From positions 1 to 21,846 of the IMG/VR virus record IMGVR_UViG_3300049629_001331: 21,846 nucleotides of DNA; one strand, written 5' to 3'. A model generated the notes under the pieces. It searched no databases and was not told where the DNA came from. It was given only the letters and a program-made list of their open reading frames with translations. The stretch is from a virus. A program made the translations under genes and the position numbers. Below, piece by piece: positions 1 to 5,901 of the stretch (the first letter of the stretch is position 1; each line of letters opens with the position of its first letter).

Positions 1-219
1 TTACTCGAATTAATCAAGGGTTAAAAGCTTAAGATTGGAGCAAATCTAATCCATGAGCTCTTAGATTCTAGATATTTGCTAGCGGTATTTTGGTGTATTA
101 TAGGGTATACCCCCTCCCCCACCCAAGAGCTGTTCATTCCAACTAATCTAGGGATGCTCGATTTTCTTGGGTATTGATATCACCTGCTTCAAGTAGGCGA
201 TGGTATGGCATTAATAATA
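1..219. other. Noncoding left edge
   Basis: No convincing gene is visible before the first ORF. The stretch holds a short palindrome (GGGTATACCC, 103-112) next to a C-run. A TTGCTA (76-81) and a TATTAT (96-101) look like promoter boxes, but the 14-nt spacer is too short to support a sigma70-type promoter. The window may cut off an upstream gene or regulatory region. Confidence 0.4.
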
Positions 220-267
220 GGGCCTGCGGGCCCCTTTTTCCTTCTGGTGAATTTTAGTCCCAGGAGG
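220..267 (+). promoter_or_regulatory. Intergenic unit 1: hairpin, T-run, CTTCTGGTGA, SD
   Basis: Stem GGGCC/GGCCC (220-224/229-233), T-run 235-239, conserved motif CTTCTGGTGA (241-250) and Shine-Dalgarno AGGAGG (262-267), 8 nt before the ATG at 276. First of twelve related units in the left half. The hairpin plus T-run looks like an intrinsic terminator; the role of the motif is inferred (candidate promoter). Confidence 0.8.
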
Positions 268-275
268 ACAATTCC

Positions 276-2207
276 ATGTCTAAGTTTATAAAATCTGCCA
301 AAACCAAGGCGGCCCGCCTTCAGCTTGCCCACTCCCTTGAATGGGAGATGCAAGCTGAGTTGGGAGCTGACCCCGCTCTCTACTATTCCTCTCTTTCTAA
401 CGTTCTACTTGAGTTACGGGAGTGGATGGAACTCAATCCATCCACTCACTGGATTGGATGGATGGATTGGAATAATCTATCCAGCTCCCAACAATGGATT
501 ATCTCTCGGGTCATCCTCCGAGAAGTAACCTTGGAGGAGGCAATAGAAACAAATAAAGTGCGCCTCCACCTTATCTGGTACCTCAAGTTAAATGAAGATA
601 TCGGACTCCCCTACGAGAAAGAGGGGTTTTGGTTCGAGGAGCTAAGAACTCCTCAGTTAGCTGAACGCCTAGTAAATCTAGGTGTTAAACACTGGTGGGA
701 AGTAAAGCGCTTTCTCCCTCTATGGGAGGGTGTCCGCGCCCGGGAGTGCGAATGGAACTCTAGTCGCCAACCGTACCACAGTACGGTATTGACAATAGCC
801 CTTACCCCAAACTATAACCGCCTGCCCATTCGGGTTAAGCGGGTACTGGTTCGTATGCCTGTTCCCACCCGCATTGGGAATGTCTGGGATCTAATTCCAG
901 CTGCGCGAGTATGGCAGTATAATACAGAGATTCCTAAGTCTCTGGCTGTACGGCTGGGAACTATGTACAAGTCCCGTCCAGACCTCCGAGCCCTTGCTGG
1001 AATCATATGGAAAGAGGAGGGGGGACAATGGGATCGAGCGCGCCGTCGTTCCCGTACCGAACGCATCGTTGCCTTCTGGCAGCGCTTTAATGAGATGTGC
1101 CGCTCGGGGCGCACGGCCATAGCTCAATACCTATGGGTCAATGGCCATGAGCACCTAGCCCTCCGTAAACTCTACGGGGAACTTAGTTGTGCTATTGAGC
1201 GCCCTTTGCTCAAAGCCTTTAAAGAGAACAAAGAAACTATATTTGGGGAGGGCGGGTATATACCTACCTTGAAGGTAGCAGTAGCTAATAAACTACTATT
1301 ACGTGAGAATCCTCCAGAGTACCTAATTCCACTGGTAATCACTTTCGGAAGCCGCTCTGAGGAGTGGCTTAGTAAGATGGCCAAGCTCGGCTACAGCGAG
1401 CATGACGCCACCTATTGGCTACCCCTCGGCGGGCAGGGATTGAGCGAGTTCCTATTCGCTCAGGGGGAGCGCCTACGCCAGCGCTCCACTTCAGTTTCTG
1501 AACTCGGCTTAATATGCCGAGTCTGGCACAAACTAAGTGTGGAAGAGCGCTCTCTGCCATTTCGTCAATTAGTGACGGTATGTAAAGCACGTAAGTACCT
1601 GGTGATTAATCATTGGGAGTTTGCTTTTGAGTGCGCCTATTGGGGCGTATCTACCCCGGATTTCGAGTACTACGAGGATCGTTTTATACGTTCCCTACAA
1701 GTACCAAACTTCCTCCCAGAGATTGATGCTACTCGGGATGGAATACGGGCTTACTTCCTCCCCCGAGAAGATACGCGAGGGCTCTTCCTCGGTGAGTATA
1801 CCAACTGCTGCCAGCACCCAGACGGGGAAGGAGAGGCCTGCGCCTGGTATGGACAAGAAAAGCCCAACTCCGGATTCCTCGTATTTGAGAATGATTCAAG
1901 AACCATAATAGCCCAGTCCTGGACCTGGATTAACCAGTCCGGGGATCTGTGCTTCGACAATTGCGAAGCACTTGGGTTAGGGCAACAAGAGCCCACGGTT
2001 ATTCTTCTCTACGAAGAGATAGCCCAGAAGATTCTTGAGATGCACCCCGTCAATCGGGTGCTCCTCGGAGCAAACGGGGATCTCTATGGTGCCCCCCCCG
2101 CATGGGGCAAGGTACATAAGGTAGGACGGTCTCTTCTACCAGAAGATTACCAAGATTACACGGATGCTGAGCGTGTTCATGTGATCAGACGTCGCATATC
2201 GAGATGA
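276..2207 (+). CDS. Large protein with C-terminal PcfJ-like (CCQ...AQSW) domain
   Basis: A 643-residue protein with a clear SD (AGGAGG, 8 nt spacing). The first ~480 residues are Trp-rich, helical and unassignable by eye. The C-terminal part (about 485-600) resembles PcfJ-like domains of conjugative plasmids and large phages: LGEYTNCCQ with C511, C512 and Q513, a further C522, then PNSGFLVF (530-537) and IIAQSWTW (544-551), followed by a LCFDNCEALG segment. PcfJ-like proteins are known from plasmid transfer regions, but their biochemical role is poorly defined, so no reaction is proposed. The Cys/His cluster (C511, C512, H514, C522) could bind metal; that is inference. No signal peptide or membrane segment is evident. 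It is followed directly by unit 2 and looks monocistronic. The CDS is near certain; the family assignment is moderate. Confidence 0.85.
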   Translation: MSKFIKSAKTKAARLQLAHSLEWEMQAELGADPALYYSSLSNVLLELREWMELNPSTHWIGWMDWNNLSSSQQWIISRVILREVTLEEAIETNKVRLHLIWYLKLNEDIGLPYEKEGFWFEELRTPQLAERLVNLGVKHWWEVKRFLPLWEGVRARECEWNSSRQPYHSTVLTIALTPNYNRLPIRVKRVLVRMPVPTRIGNVWDLIPAARVWQYNTEIPKSLAVRLGTMYKSRPDLRALAGIIWKEEGGQWDRARRRSRTERIVAFWQRFNEMCRSGRTAIAQYLWVNGHEHLALRKLYGELSCAIERPLLKAFKENKETIFGEGGYIPTLKVAVANKLLLRENPPEYLIPLVITFGSRSEEWLSKMAKLGYSEHDATYWLPLGGQGLSEFLFAQGERLRQRSTSVSELGLICRVWHKLSVEERSLPFRQLVTVCKARKYLVINHWEFAFECAYWGVSTPDFEYYEDRFIRSLQVPNFLPEIDATRDGIRAYFLPREDTRGLFLGEYTNCCQHPDGEGEACAWYGQEKPNSGFLVFENDSRTIIAQSWTWINQSGDLCFDNCEALGLGQQEPTVILLYEEIAQKILEMHPVNRVLLGANGDLYGAPPAWGKVHKVGRSLLPEDYQDYTDAERVHVIRRRISR

Positions 2208-2240
2208 CGTTCAACTACATCCTTGTTAAGTAGTTAATAG

Positions 2241-2292
2241 AAGGGGCACTGCGCCCCTTTTTCTTCTAGTGAACACTAACTCCTAGGAGGAG
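2241..2292 (+). promoter_or_regulatory. Intergenic unit 2: hairpin, T-run, CTTCTAGTGA, SD
   Basis: Stem AAGGGGC/GCCCCTT (2241-2247/2253-2259), T-run, CTTCTAGTGA (2263-2272), then CCTAGGAGGAG (2282-2292) as SD just before the ATG at 2295. Confidence 0.85.
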
Positions 2293-2294
2293 AT

Positions 2295-2438
2295 ATGAAG
2301 CTAGATAAATATGATATCACCTACATTGTATCTGTGATAGTGTTGGTATTTACCTGCTCCGCTATTGCTGGTGTAGTAGCTGTAGAGGCATGTTACGGAG
2401 ACCCAAAGTCTCCACTCTGTGAGGAGGTGAATAAATAA
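2295..2438 (+). CDS. Small single-span membrane protein, CX8C family copy 1
   Basis: A 47-residue ORF starting after a strong SD and ending TAA. One hydrophobic segment (residues ~8-31, including FTCSAIAGVVAV) is followed by a short polar tail, EACYGDPKSPLCEEVNK, with two cysteines eight residues apart. First of four consecutive paralogues with the same plan. The tail probably lies outside the membrane with the cysteines disulfide-bonded (inference). The Cys inside the hydrophobic stretch is not in a convincing lipobox. Function unknown. Confidence 0.75.
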   Translation: MKLDKYDITYIVSVIVLVFTCSAIAGVVAVEACYGDPKSPLCEEVNK

Positions 2439-2441
2439 TAA

Positions 2442-2497
2442 ATAAGGGGCCTTACCAAGGCCCCTTATCTTTTAGTGATCTTTATACCCAAAGAGGG
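2442..2497 (+). promoter_or_regulatory. Intergenic unit 3: 12-bp hairpin, CTTTTAGTGA, SD
   Basis: Perfect stem ATAAGGGGCCTT/AAGGCCCCTTAT (2442-2453/2457-2468), CTTTTAGTGA (2469-2478), SD GAGGG (2493-2497) 4 nt before the ATG at 2502. Confidence 0.85.
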
Positions 2498-2501
2498 TGT
2501 C

Positions 2502-2636
2502 ATGAATACCAAATTATTAATTGCCATTGCTGTCAGTGCCGTTTTAATAACATGCTCTGCCATCATTGGCGGAGTATACGCAGGCATTTGTCACGGTAAC
2601 TACCCCGTGACGGCGTGCGAAGTAGATAAAGACTAA
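2502..2636 (+). CDS. Small single-span membrane protein, CX8C family copy 2
   Basis: A 44-residue ORF ending TAA. Hydrophobic segment ~4-27 containing ITCSAIIGGVYA, then GICHGNYPVTACEVDKD with a CX8C pair and an acidic/basic end. The C-S-A-I core of the membrane segment is shared with copy 1. It has its own hairpin/motif unit upstream and another downstream, so it appears to be a separate transcription or processing unit. Function unknown. Confidence 0.75.
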   Translation: MNTKLLIAIAVSAVLITCSAIIGGVYAGICHGNYPVTACEVDKD

Positions 2637-2641
2637 AAGAT

Positions 2642-2700
2642 AAGGGGCCTGGGTGGGGGCCCCTTTTTTCCTTTTGGTGTACATCAATCTCCAGAAAGAG
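2642..2700 (+). promoter_or_regulatory. Intergenic unit 4: hairpin, T-run, CTTTTGGTGT
   Basis: Stem AAGGGGCC/GGCCCCTT (2642-2649/2658-2665), T-run, motif variant CTTTTGGTGT (2671-2680), weak SD-like AAAGAG before the ATG at 2706. Confidence 0.8.
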
Positions 2701-2705
2701 ACATT

Positions 2706-2861
2706 ATGCAACGACACATCAACAACACTGTAGCCGCCTTTGTAGTAGCTACCACCGCCGTTCTCGGTAGTAGCTACTACATCGCATATATTGTCGCCCG
2801 TGACGGTATATGCGTACGCCCTCTACCTCACAAGGTAGAGGCTTGTGAGCGTCTACGATAA
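2706..2861 (+). CDS. Small single-span membrane protein, divergent copy 3
   Basis: A 51-residue ORF ending TAA. Hydrophobic segment ~8-31 is followed by ARDGICVRPLPHKVEACERLR. The cysteine pair is spaced CX10C rather than CX8C and the membrane segment lacks the C-S-A-I core, so this is the most divergent member. The SD is the weakest of the four. Function unknown; same position, size and topology as its neighbours. Confidence 0.7.
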   Translation: MQRHINNTVAAFVVATTAVLGSSYYIAYIVARDGICVRPLPHKVEACERLR

Positions 2862-2869
2862 GTAAGTAG

Positions 2870-2917
2870 GGGGCCAGCGGCCCCTTTTCCTTCTAGTGAT
2901 CTATAACCCTAGGAGGG
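2870..2917 (+). promoter_or_regulatory. Intergenic unit 5: hairpin, T-run, CTTCTAGTGA, SD
   Basis: Stem GGGGCC/GGCCCC with triloop AGC (2870-2875/2879-2884), TTTT, CTTCTAGTGA (2890-2899), SD AGGAGGG (2911-2917) 3 nt before the ATG at 2921. Confidence 0.85.
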
Positions 2918-2920
2918 ATT

Positions 2921-3055
2921 ATGAAATACACATTATCTTACATAGCAGCTATTGTGGTAATTCTTGGCGCATGCGGCGCCATCGTTGGCCTTGTATACCA
3001 TGAGGCCTGTTATGGACCTCTACCTACCTCACTATGTAAGGTAGACAAAGAGTAG
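2921..3055 (+). CDS. Small single-span membrane protein, CX8C family copy 4
   Basis: A 44-residue ORF ending in tandem TAG TAG. Hydrophobic segment ~5-26 (VVILGACGAIVGLVY) then HEACYGPLPTSLCKVDKE with CX8C. The tail EACYG...P..LC..V.K closely matches copy 1. ILGAC could pass as a lipobox here, but the other copies do not support lipoprotein processing. Function unknown. Confidence 0.75.
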   Translation: MKYTLSYIAAIVVILGACGAIVGLVYHEACYGPLPTSLCKVDKE

Positions 3056-3060
3056 TAGTT

Positions 3061-3114
3061 AAGGGGCCTGGGCGAGGGCCCCTTTTTCCTTCTAGTGATC
3101 TATAATCCTAGGAG
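3061..3114 (+). promoter_or_regulatory. Intergenic unit 6: hairpin, T-run, CTTCTAGTGA, SD
   Basis: Stem AAGGGGCC/GGCCCCTT (3061-3068/3077-3084), T-run, CTTCTAGTGA (3089-3098), then TATAAT and SD AGGAG (3110-3114). The TATAAT touches the SD, so transcription from it as a -10 box would remove the SD. It is probably not a sigma70 promoter. Confidence 0.85.
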
Positions 3115-3120
3115 TACATC

Positions 3121-3636
3121 ATGAATGGTTTACAGATGGAGAAAGTAGTGTTGCGTGTAATCGAAGAGTTAGGTTTTAAATGTCCCAAGCCCCGTGAGGT
3201 ATGGGGTGAGGGTTACTTGTATGGCGCCGCCCGTGATCTCGCGAGTAAGCATCTAGAGCTCAACTCCCGAGGCGGTGTCCTTCGTCGTCTCGTCCCCACC
3301 GATGATTGGGGAGTCCTAGACCGGGTGTACAAAGTAGATGTAATAGTCCGCCAGTATACTGAGGAGTTGTGGGCTCTTCAGCTCACTACTGACGCAGACG
3401 CAGTATATAAGAAGCTGGGACAGCTCTATAGTACCGACAGTCTTCGTCTGGCTGTTGGCATCACCAAGACCTGCTTGGTTGAAATTAAACCCCCTCAGCC
3501 TACCTGGGAGGGGCTCGGTTTGACTAGCCGGGCGGACCACGACCAAATAGAGGAGCGCCTCTATGAGATGTTCGAGATGATAGAGAAGAGTGACAAACTT
3601 CTTCACTATCAGTTAGACCTAAGCTGGTTAAAGTAA
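3121..3636 (+). CDS. Unknown protein, possible PD-(D/E)XK-like nuclease fold
   Basis: A 171-residue soluble protein with SD AGGAG. After a helical N-terminus (MEKVVLRVIEELGF) the middle shows a strand-like pattern VYKVDVIVRQY...ELWALQLTTDADAV (about 69-98). This is reminiscent of the D...(E/Q)xK core of PD-(D/E)XK nucleases, with D in VDVIV and Q in LQLT. The catalytic Lys position would be Thr, so an active nuclease is doubtful and the fold itself is only a suggestion. The C-terminal helix is acidic (QIEERLYEMFEMIEKS). It stands alone between units 6 and 7, with a structured noncoding stretch downstream. Confidence 0.6.
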   Translation: MNGLQMEKVVLRVIEELGFKCPKPREVWGEGYLYGAARDLASKHLELNSRGGVLRRLVPTDDWGVLDRVYKVDVIVRQYTEELWALQLTTDADAVYKKLGQLYSTDSLRLAVGITKTCLVEIKPPQPTWEGLGLTSRADHDQIEERLYEMFEMIEKSDKLLHYQLDLSWLK

Positions 3637-3638
3637 TA

Positions 3639-3781
3639 GGGTATAGGCAAGTCCTAGTTACTGAGGAGTCTATTAATCGAATACTCCTCAAAGTAAATGT
3701 GATGCCTATGCTACCTGGGTGGAGTCACGGCTGTGGTTCCACTCGCTCGATTACATAGGCGCTAAGTGCATCTATGTAATC
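3639..3781 (+). ncRNA. Candidate structured RNA between genes
   Basis: No ORF fits here, but several stems do: ATAGGCA/TGCCTAT (3643-3649/3703-3709) closing over TGAGGAGT/ACTCCTCA (3662-3669/3683-3690); then GTGGA/TCCAC (3719-3723/3738-3742) and a perfect 10-bp GATTACATAG/CTATGTAATC (3749-3758/3772-3781). This is denser pairing than simple termination needs. It is not a tRNA, as no T-loop or anticodon arm fits. Could be a small RNA or a leader of the next gene. Confidence 0.4.
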
Positions 3782-3792
3782 AATTAATACTC

Positions 3793-3843
3793 AGGGGGCC
3801 CACTCCCCCTTTTCTTTCTAGTGAACCCTTACTCTAGGAGGAG
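3793..3843 (+). promoter_or_regulatory. Intergenic unit 7: hairpin, T-run, TTTCTAGTGA, SD
   Basis: Stem AGGGGG/CCCCCT (3793-3798/3805-3810), TTTT, TTTCTAGTGA (3815-3824), SD AGGAGGAG (3836-3843) 7 nt before the ATG at 3851. The stem sequence differs from the GGGGCC type but the layout is unchanged. Confidence 0.8.
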
Positions 3844-3850
3844 TAAATTC

Positions 3851-4003
3851 ATGTGCCCTTACCACACTTATCTTCACGTATTAAATCGTCAAACAATTCA
3901 ACGTCGGTCTGTAGATGGGCCGGCATGTCATCTAGACATTGATGGTCATCGTTGGTATGTTCTACCAGATGGTGACTTCGAGGTCATCACGCTAATCGAG
4001 TAG
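3851..4003 (+). CDS. Small unknown protein, 50 residues
   Basis: The start is taken at ATG 3851, which follows the strong SD. A GTG at 3821 in the same frame belongs to the conserved TAGTGA motif and lies upstream of the SD, so it is rejected. The product is rich in His, Tyr and Asp (CPYHTYLHVLNRQ, then CHLDIDGHRWYVLPDGDFEVITL). The second half looks like a small beta-hairpin unit. No known motif; ends TAG. Confidence 0.65.
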   Translation: MCPYHTYLHVLNRQTIQRRSVDGPACHLDIDGHRWYVLPDGDFEVITLIE

Positions 4004-4011
4004 TACTTACT

Positions 4012-4064
4012 GGGGAGCTATATGCCCCCCTTTTTTCTTCTGGTGATTCATCAGTCCCAGGAGG
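4012..4064 (+). promoter_or_regulatory. Intergenic unit 8: hairpin, T-run, CTTCTGGTGA, SD
   Basis: Stem GGGGaGC/GCcCCCC with one mismatch (4012-4018/4024-4030), T-run, CTTCTGGTGA (4037-4046), SD AGGAGG (4059-4064) 4 nt before the ATG at 4069. Motif and SD spacing closely match unit 1. Confidence 0.8.
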
Positions 4065-4068
4065 ACAC

Positions 4069-4821
4069 ATGTACAAAATCCTAGCGGCGTCAATCTACAC
4101 TGCACTACAGGCGGCGGGCGTATACGTCCACCCAACGACGTGGGCATTCATCTCGTATTATTTCATGGGGGGCTCTCAGCCACCGACCTTGTCTGAAGCC
4201 GACATCGCTGAGACACGCGATGCGGTAATAGCAAACCTCAAGGCTCGTCTTAAGGACAAAGAAATGAGCCGCCGCACCTCTCTCGTTACTTTCGTGGACA
4301 CAACAGAAATCGATTGGTGGTCTTCTTTAGCCGGGGCCATCGGTAACTTCAACTACCGCATTCTGGCGGTAGGTCCCGACACCATCAAGGTGGAGTGTCG
4401 TGACACGTGGAACTTCAATCCCAACTCCTATTACATGAAGCTACCTTGCCCGCCTCGTCTAGCGGGTATCCTATCTTCTCTGGCTAAGAAGGTAGGTATA
4501 GAGGTCTCCTACAATGGAGGAGAGCTAATTACCCGTGAAGAGCAGCTGGCCAAGCTCAATCCTGGTCGTGCCTTCACGACCGTGTGGGAAGTAGAGATAC
4601 CCACAGCGGAAGTAATTCCTGAGTGGGCTACTTACTGGGAGGTGGGTACTTGGAATGACGGTAATTACGCCTTCATTCGGCCTCTTAAGTATGTACCATT
4701 ACCCCTCTGCCGCTACCAGCGGGGTGAAGGAGTTTATGTTGGACGGGTCTACCATCCCGACATCGATTACGTGTCGATGTTAGAGGCGGGGTGGGCTCCC
4801 TCTGTAGATTTACCTGAATAA
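4069..4821 (+). CDS. Unknown protein, 250 residues
   Basis: Strong SD. The N-terminal ~35 residues are moderately hydrophobic (ILAASIYTALQAAGVYV...WAFISYYFMGG) and could associate with membrane, but they are interrupted by Pro and Tyr. A helical stretch follows (residues ~44-68), then a mixed alpha/beta region with several Trp/Tyr motifs (FNYRILAVGPDTIKVECRDTW; WEVEIPTAEVIPEWATYWEVGTW). No catalytic motif is recognised. Flanked by hairpin/motif units on both sides, so apparently monocistronic. Ends TAA. Confidence 0.85.
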   Translation: MYKILAASIYTALQAAGVYVHPTTWAFISYYFMGGSQPPTLSEADIAETRDAVIANLKARLKDKEMSRRTSLVTFVDTTEIDWWSSLAGAIGNFNYRILAVGPDTIKVECRDTWNFNPNSYYMKLPCPPRLAGILSSLAKKVGIEVSYNGGELITREEQLAKLNPGRAFTTVWEVEIPTAEVIPEWATYWEVGTWNDGNYAFIRPLKYVPLPLCRYQRGEGVYVGRVYHPDIDYVSMLEAGWAPSVDLPE

Positions 4822-4827
4822 TATTAG

Positions 4828-4864
4828 GGGGCTGTGGTTAACAGCCCCTTTTTCCTTCTAGTGA
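4828..4864 (+). promoter_or_regulatory. Intergenic unit 9: 8-bp hairpin, T-run, CTTCTAGTGA, no SD
   Basis: Stem GGGGCTGT/ACAGCCCC (4828-4835/4841-4848), T-run, perfect CTTCTAGTGA (4855-4864). No CCTAGGAGG follows, which separates the motif from ribosome binding. Confidence 0.8.
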
Positions 4865-4881
4865 CAACCTGCCTCGCTCTA

Positions 4882-5031
4882 ATGATAGAAGAGGTTACGT
4901 GCCTCCGCAATCTCTCTATATTTCTCACGGTCGAGGGATATGCGGTAGATGCTGACAACCTATGGGAGGAAGCTTGCGCTCTCTCCCATCGAGTAGAAGA
5001 GAAGGGGCACGCTCTCTTGCGTAGTCTGTAG
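4882..5031 (+). CDS. Small unknown helical protein, 49 residues
   Basis: The in-frame ATG at 4882 gives an acidic, probably helical peptide (MIEEVTCLRNLSIFLTVEG...NLWEEACALSHRVEEKGHALLRSL). Upstream in-frame codons run into the hairpin, so a longer form is unlikely. There is no SD before the ATG, unlike most neighbours. Support comes from its place between two hairpin/motif units and its protein-like composition. Ends TAG. Confidence 0.5.
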   Translation: MIEEVTCLRNLSIFLTVEGYAVDADNLWEEACALSHRVEEKGHALLRSL

Positions 5032-5045
5032 CTAGTCGTGTAGTT

Positions 5046-5084
5046 AAGGGGCTGTTGGGTGGGCGGCCCCTTTTCTTTTAGTAG
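5046..5084 (+). promoter_or_regulatory. Intergenic unit 10: hairpin, T-run, CTTTTAGTAG
   Basis: Stem AAGGGGC/GCCCCTT with a 13-nt loop (5046-5052/5066-5072), then TTTT and CTTTTAGTAG (5075-5084), the most divergent motif copy. No SD precedes the ATG at 5108. Confidence 0.75.
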
Positions 5085-5107
5085 TTTTATACACCCAAGT
5101 ATACACA

Positions 5108-5839
5108 ATGAGAAACAACAACAACCAAGCCCCCAACCCCTCTAACCAACCCACCATGAACAACACTAACCCCACCAACTCCAAAAACTACGTATTTACC
5201 CTTAACGTAAGTCGCACTGCCAGCACTAAGCCTGGCGTTCTTGCTTACGTGCACAATGGCGCTATCAAGCGCCGCCTGGATCAGTCTAGCTACTGGCTGG
5301 AGTTCCGGCTGATATCCAATAAGAACGGGGAGGTACCTCTCACTACCTCCAATGGCTATAGCTTATCTACGTCCAAGTTTGTAGAGCTTCTGTCCGGAGA
5401 CACCAGCGATGACGTGATAATGTCTGTAGAGTTATCTACAGATTTCGAGGACGAGTGGGACTCGTCATGGGGGAGTGTAAGAGTTAGCTTCAGCGCGGAA
5501 GACCTTCGCGTTGGACGCGAAACAGAGTATAAGGGTGCGATAACCCAGTACTTTCACCTCGAAGGTGCGGAAATCCAACTTCATCGGGAAGTCATGCGTC
5601 CGAAAATAGACCCGTCTATACTAAACGGGTTTGAGGGTATCGCAAAGCCTAACGTGGTAACTGCAGAACAGTTACATAGTAAAGCGGCCGCCCGCAAACG
5701 CAAACGGGGGGCTGCTGTAGCAGCTCGTGCAGCAGCAACAGAAGCAGCCGCAGCCGCAGCAGCTCGTGAAGCAGCAACAGAAGCAGCAGCAGGTACTGTT
5801 GATAAAGCAGCTGCAGATATAAACAATATACTTGACTAA
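5108..5839 (+). CDS. Unknown protein with Asn/Pro-rich head and basic Ala-rich tail
   Basis: 243 residues. Residues 1-25 are an Asn/Pro/Thr-rich disordered head. Residues ~28-165 form a compact beta-rich domain (YVFTLNVSR, YWLEFRLIS, VIMSVELSTDFEDEW, SVRVSFSAEDL). The tail has a basic patch (AAARKRKRG, ~195-203), then an Ala-rich helix with a 13-residue imperfect duplication (AARAAATEAAAAA / AAREAATEAAAGT, DNA copies at 5721-5748 and 5760-5787), ending DINNILD. A beta core with a flexible tail would suit a nucleic-acid-binding or structural protein, but no family is recognised. It sits directly upstream of the polymerase-like gene. No SD; the start is the first ATG after the motif. Confidence 0.8.
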   Translation: MRNNNNQAPNPSNQPTMNNTNPTNSKNYVFTLNVSRTASTKPGVLAYVHNGAIKRRLDQSSYWLEFRLISNKNGEVPLTTSNGYSLSTSKFVELLSGDTSDDVIMSVELSTDFEDEWDSSWGSVRVSFSAEDLRVGRETEYKGAITQYFHLEGAEIQLHREVMRPKIDPSILNGFEGIAKPNVVTAEQLHSKAAARKRKRGAAVAARAAATEAAAAAAAREAATEAAAGTVDKAAADINNILD

Positions 5840-5842
5840 GTA

Positions 5843-5880
5843 AAAAGGGGCCCTGCTTGGGCCCCTTTTCCTTTTAGTGG
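5843..5880 (+). promoter_or_regulatory. Intergenic unit 11: 11-bp hairpin, T-run, CTTTTAGTGG
   Basis: Stem AAAAGGGGCCC/GGGCCCCTTTT (5843-5853/5859-5869), then CTTTTAGTGG (5871-5880). Precedes the polymerase-like gene. Confidence 0.85.
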
Positions 5881-5897
5881 CTCTACATTACCACTAA
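5874..5897 (+). promoter_or_regulatory. Hairpin overlapping the motif in the polymerase leader
   Basis: TTAGTGG (5874-5880) pairs with CCACTAA (5891-5897) across a 10-nt loop, ending 4 nt before the ATG at 5902. No SD is present. The conserved motif is therefore one arm of a second hairpin here, possibly a translational or autoregulatory site. Confidence 0.45.
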
Positions 5898-5901
5898 CAC
5901 C

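Noticed and set aside
3101-3106. TATAAT in unit 6 as a sigma70 -10 box
   Set aside because: It directly abuts the SD, there is no -35 box at proper spacing, and it is not kept in the other units.
3821-3850. GTG at 3821 as start of the 50-residue gene, and similar GTGs in other units
   Set aside because: The GTG is part of the conserved TAGTGA motif and lies upstream of the SD; ATG 3851 is correctly spaced.
5721-5787. CAG-rich repeat as a separate regulatory repeat
   Set aside because: It lies within the coding tail at 5108-5839 and is explained by an Ala-rich 13-residue duplication.
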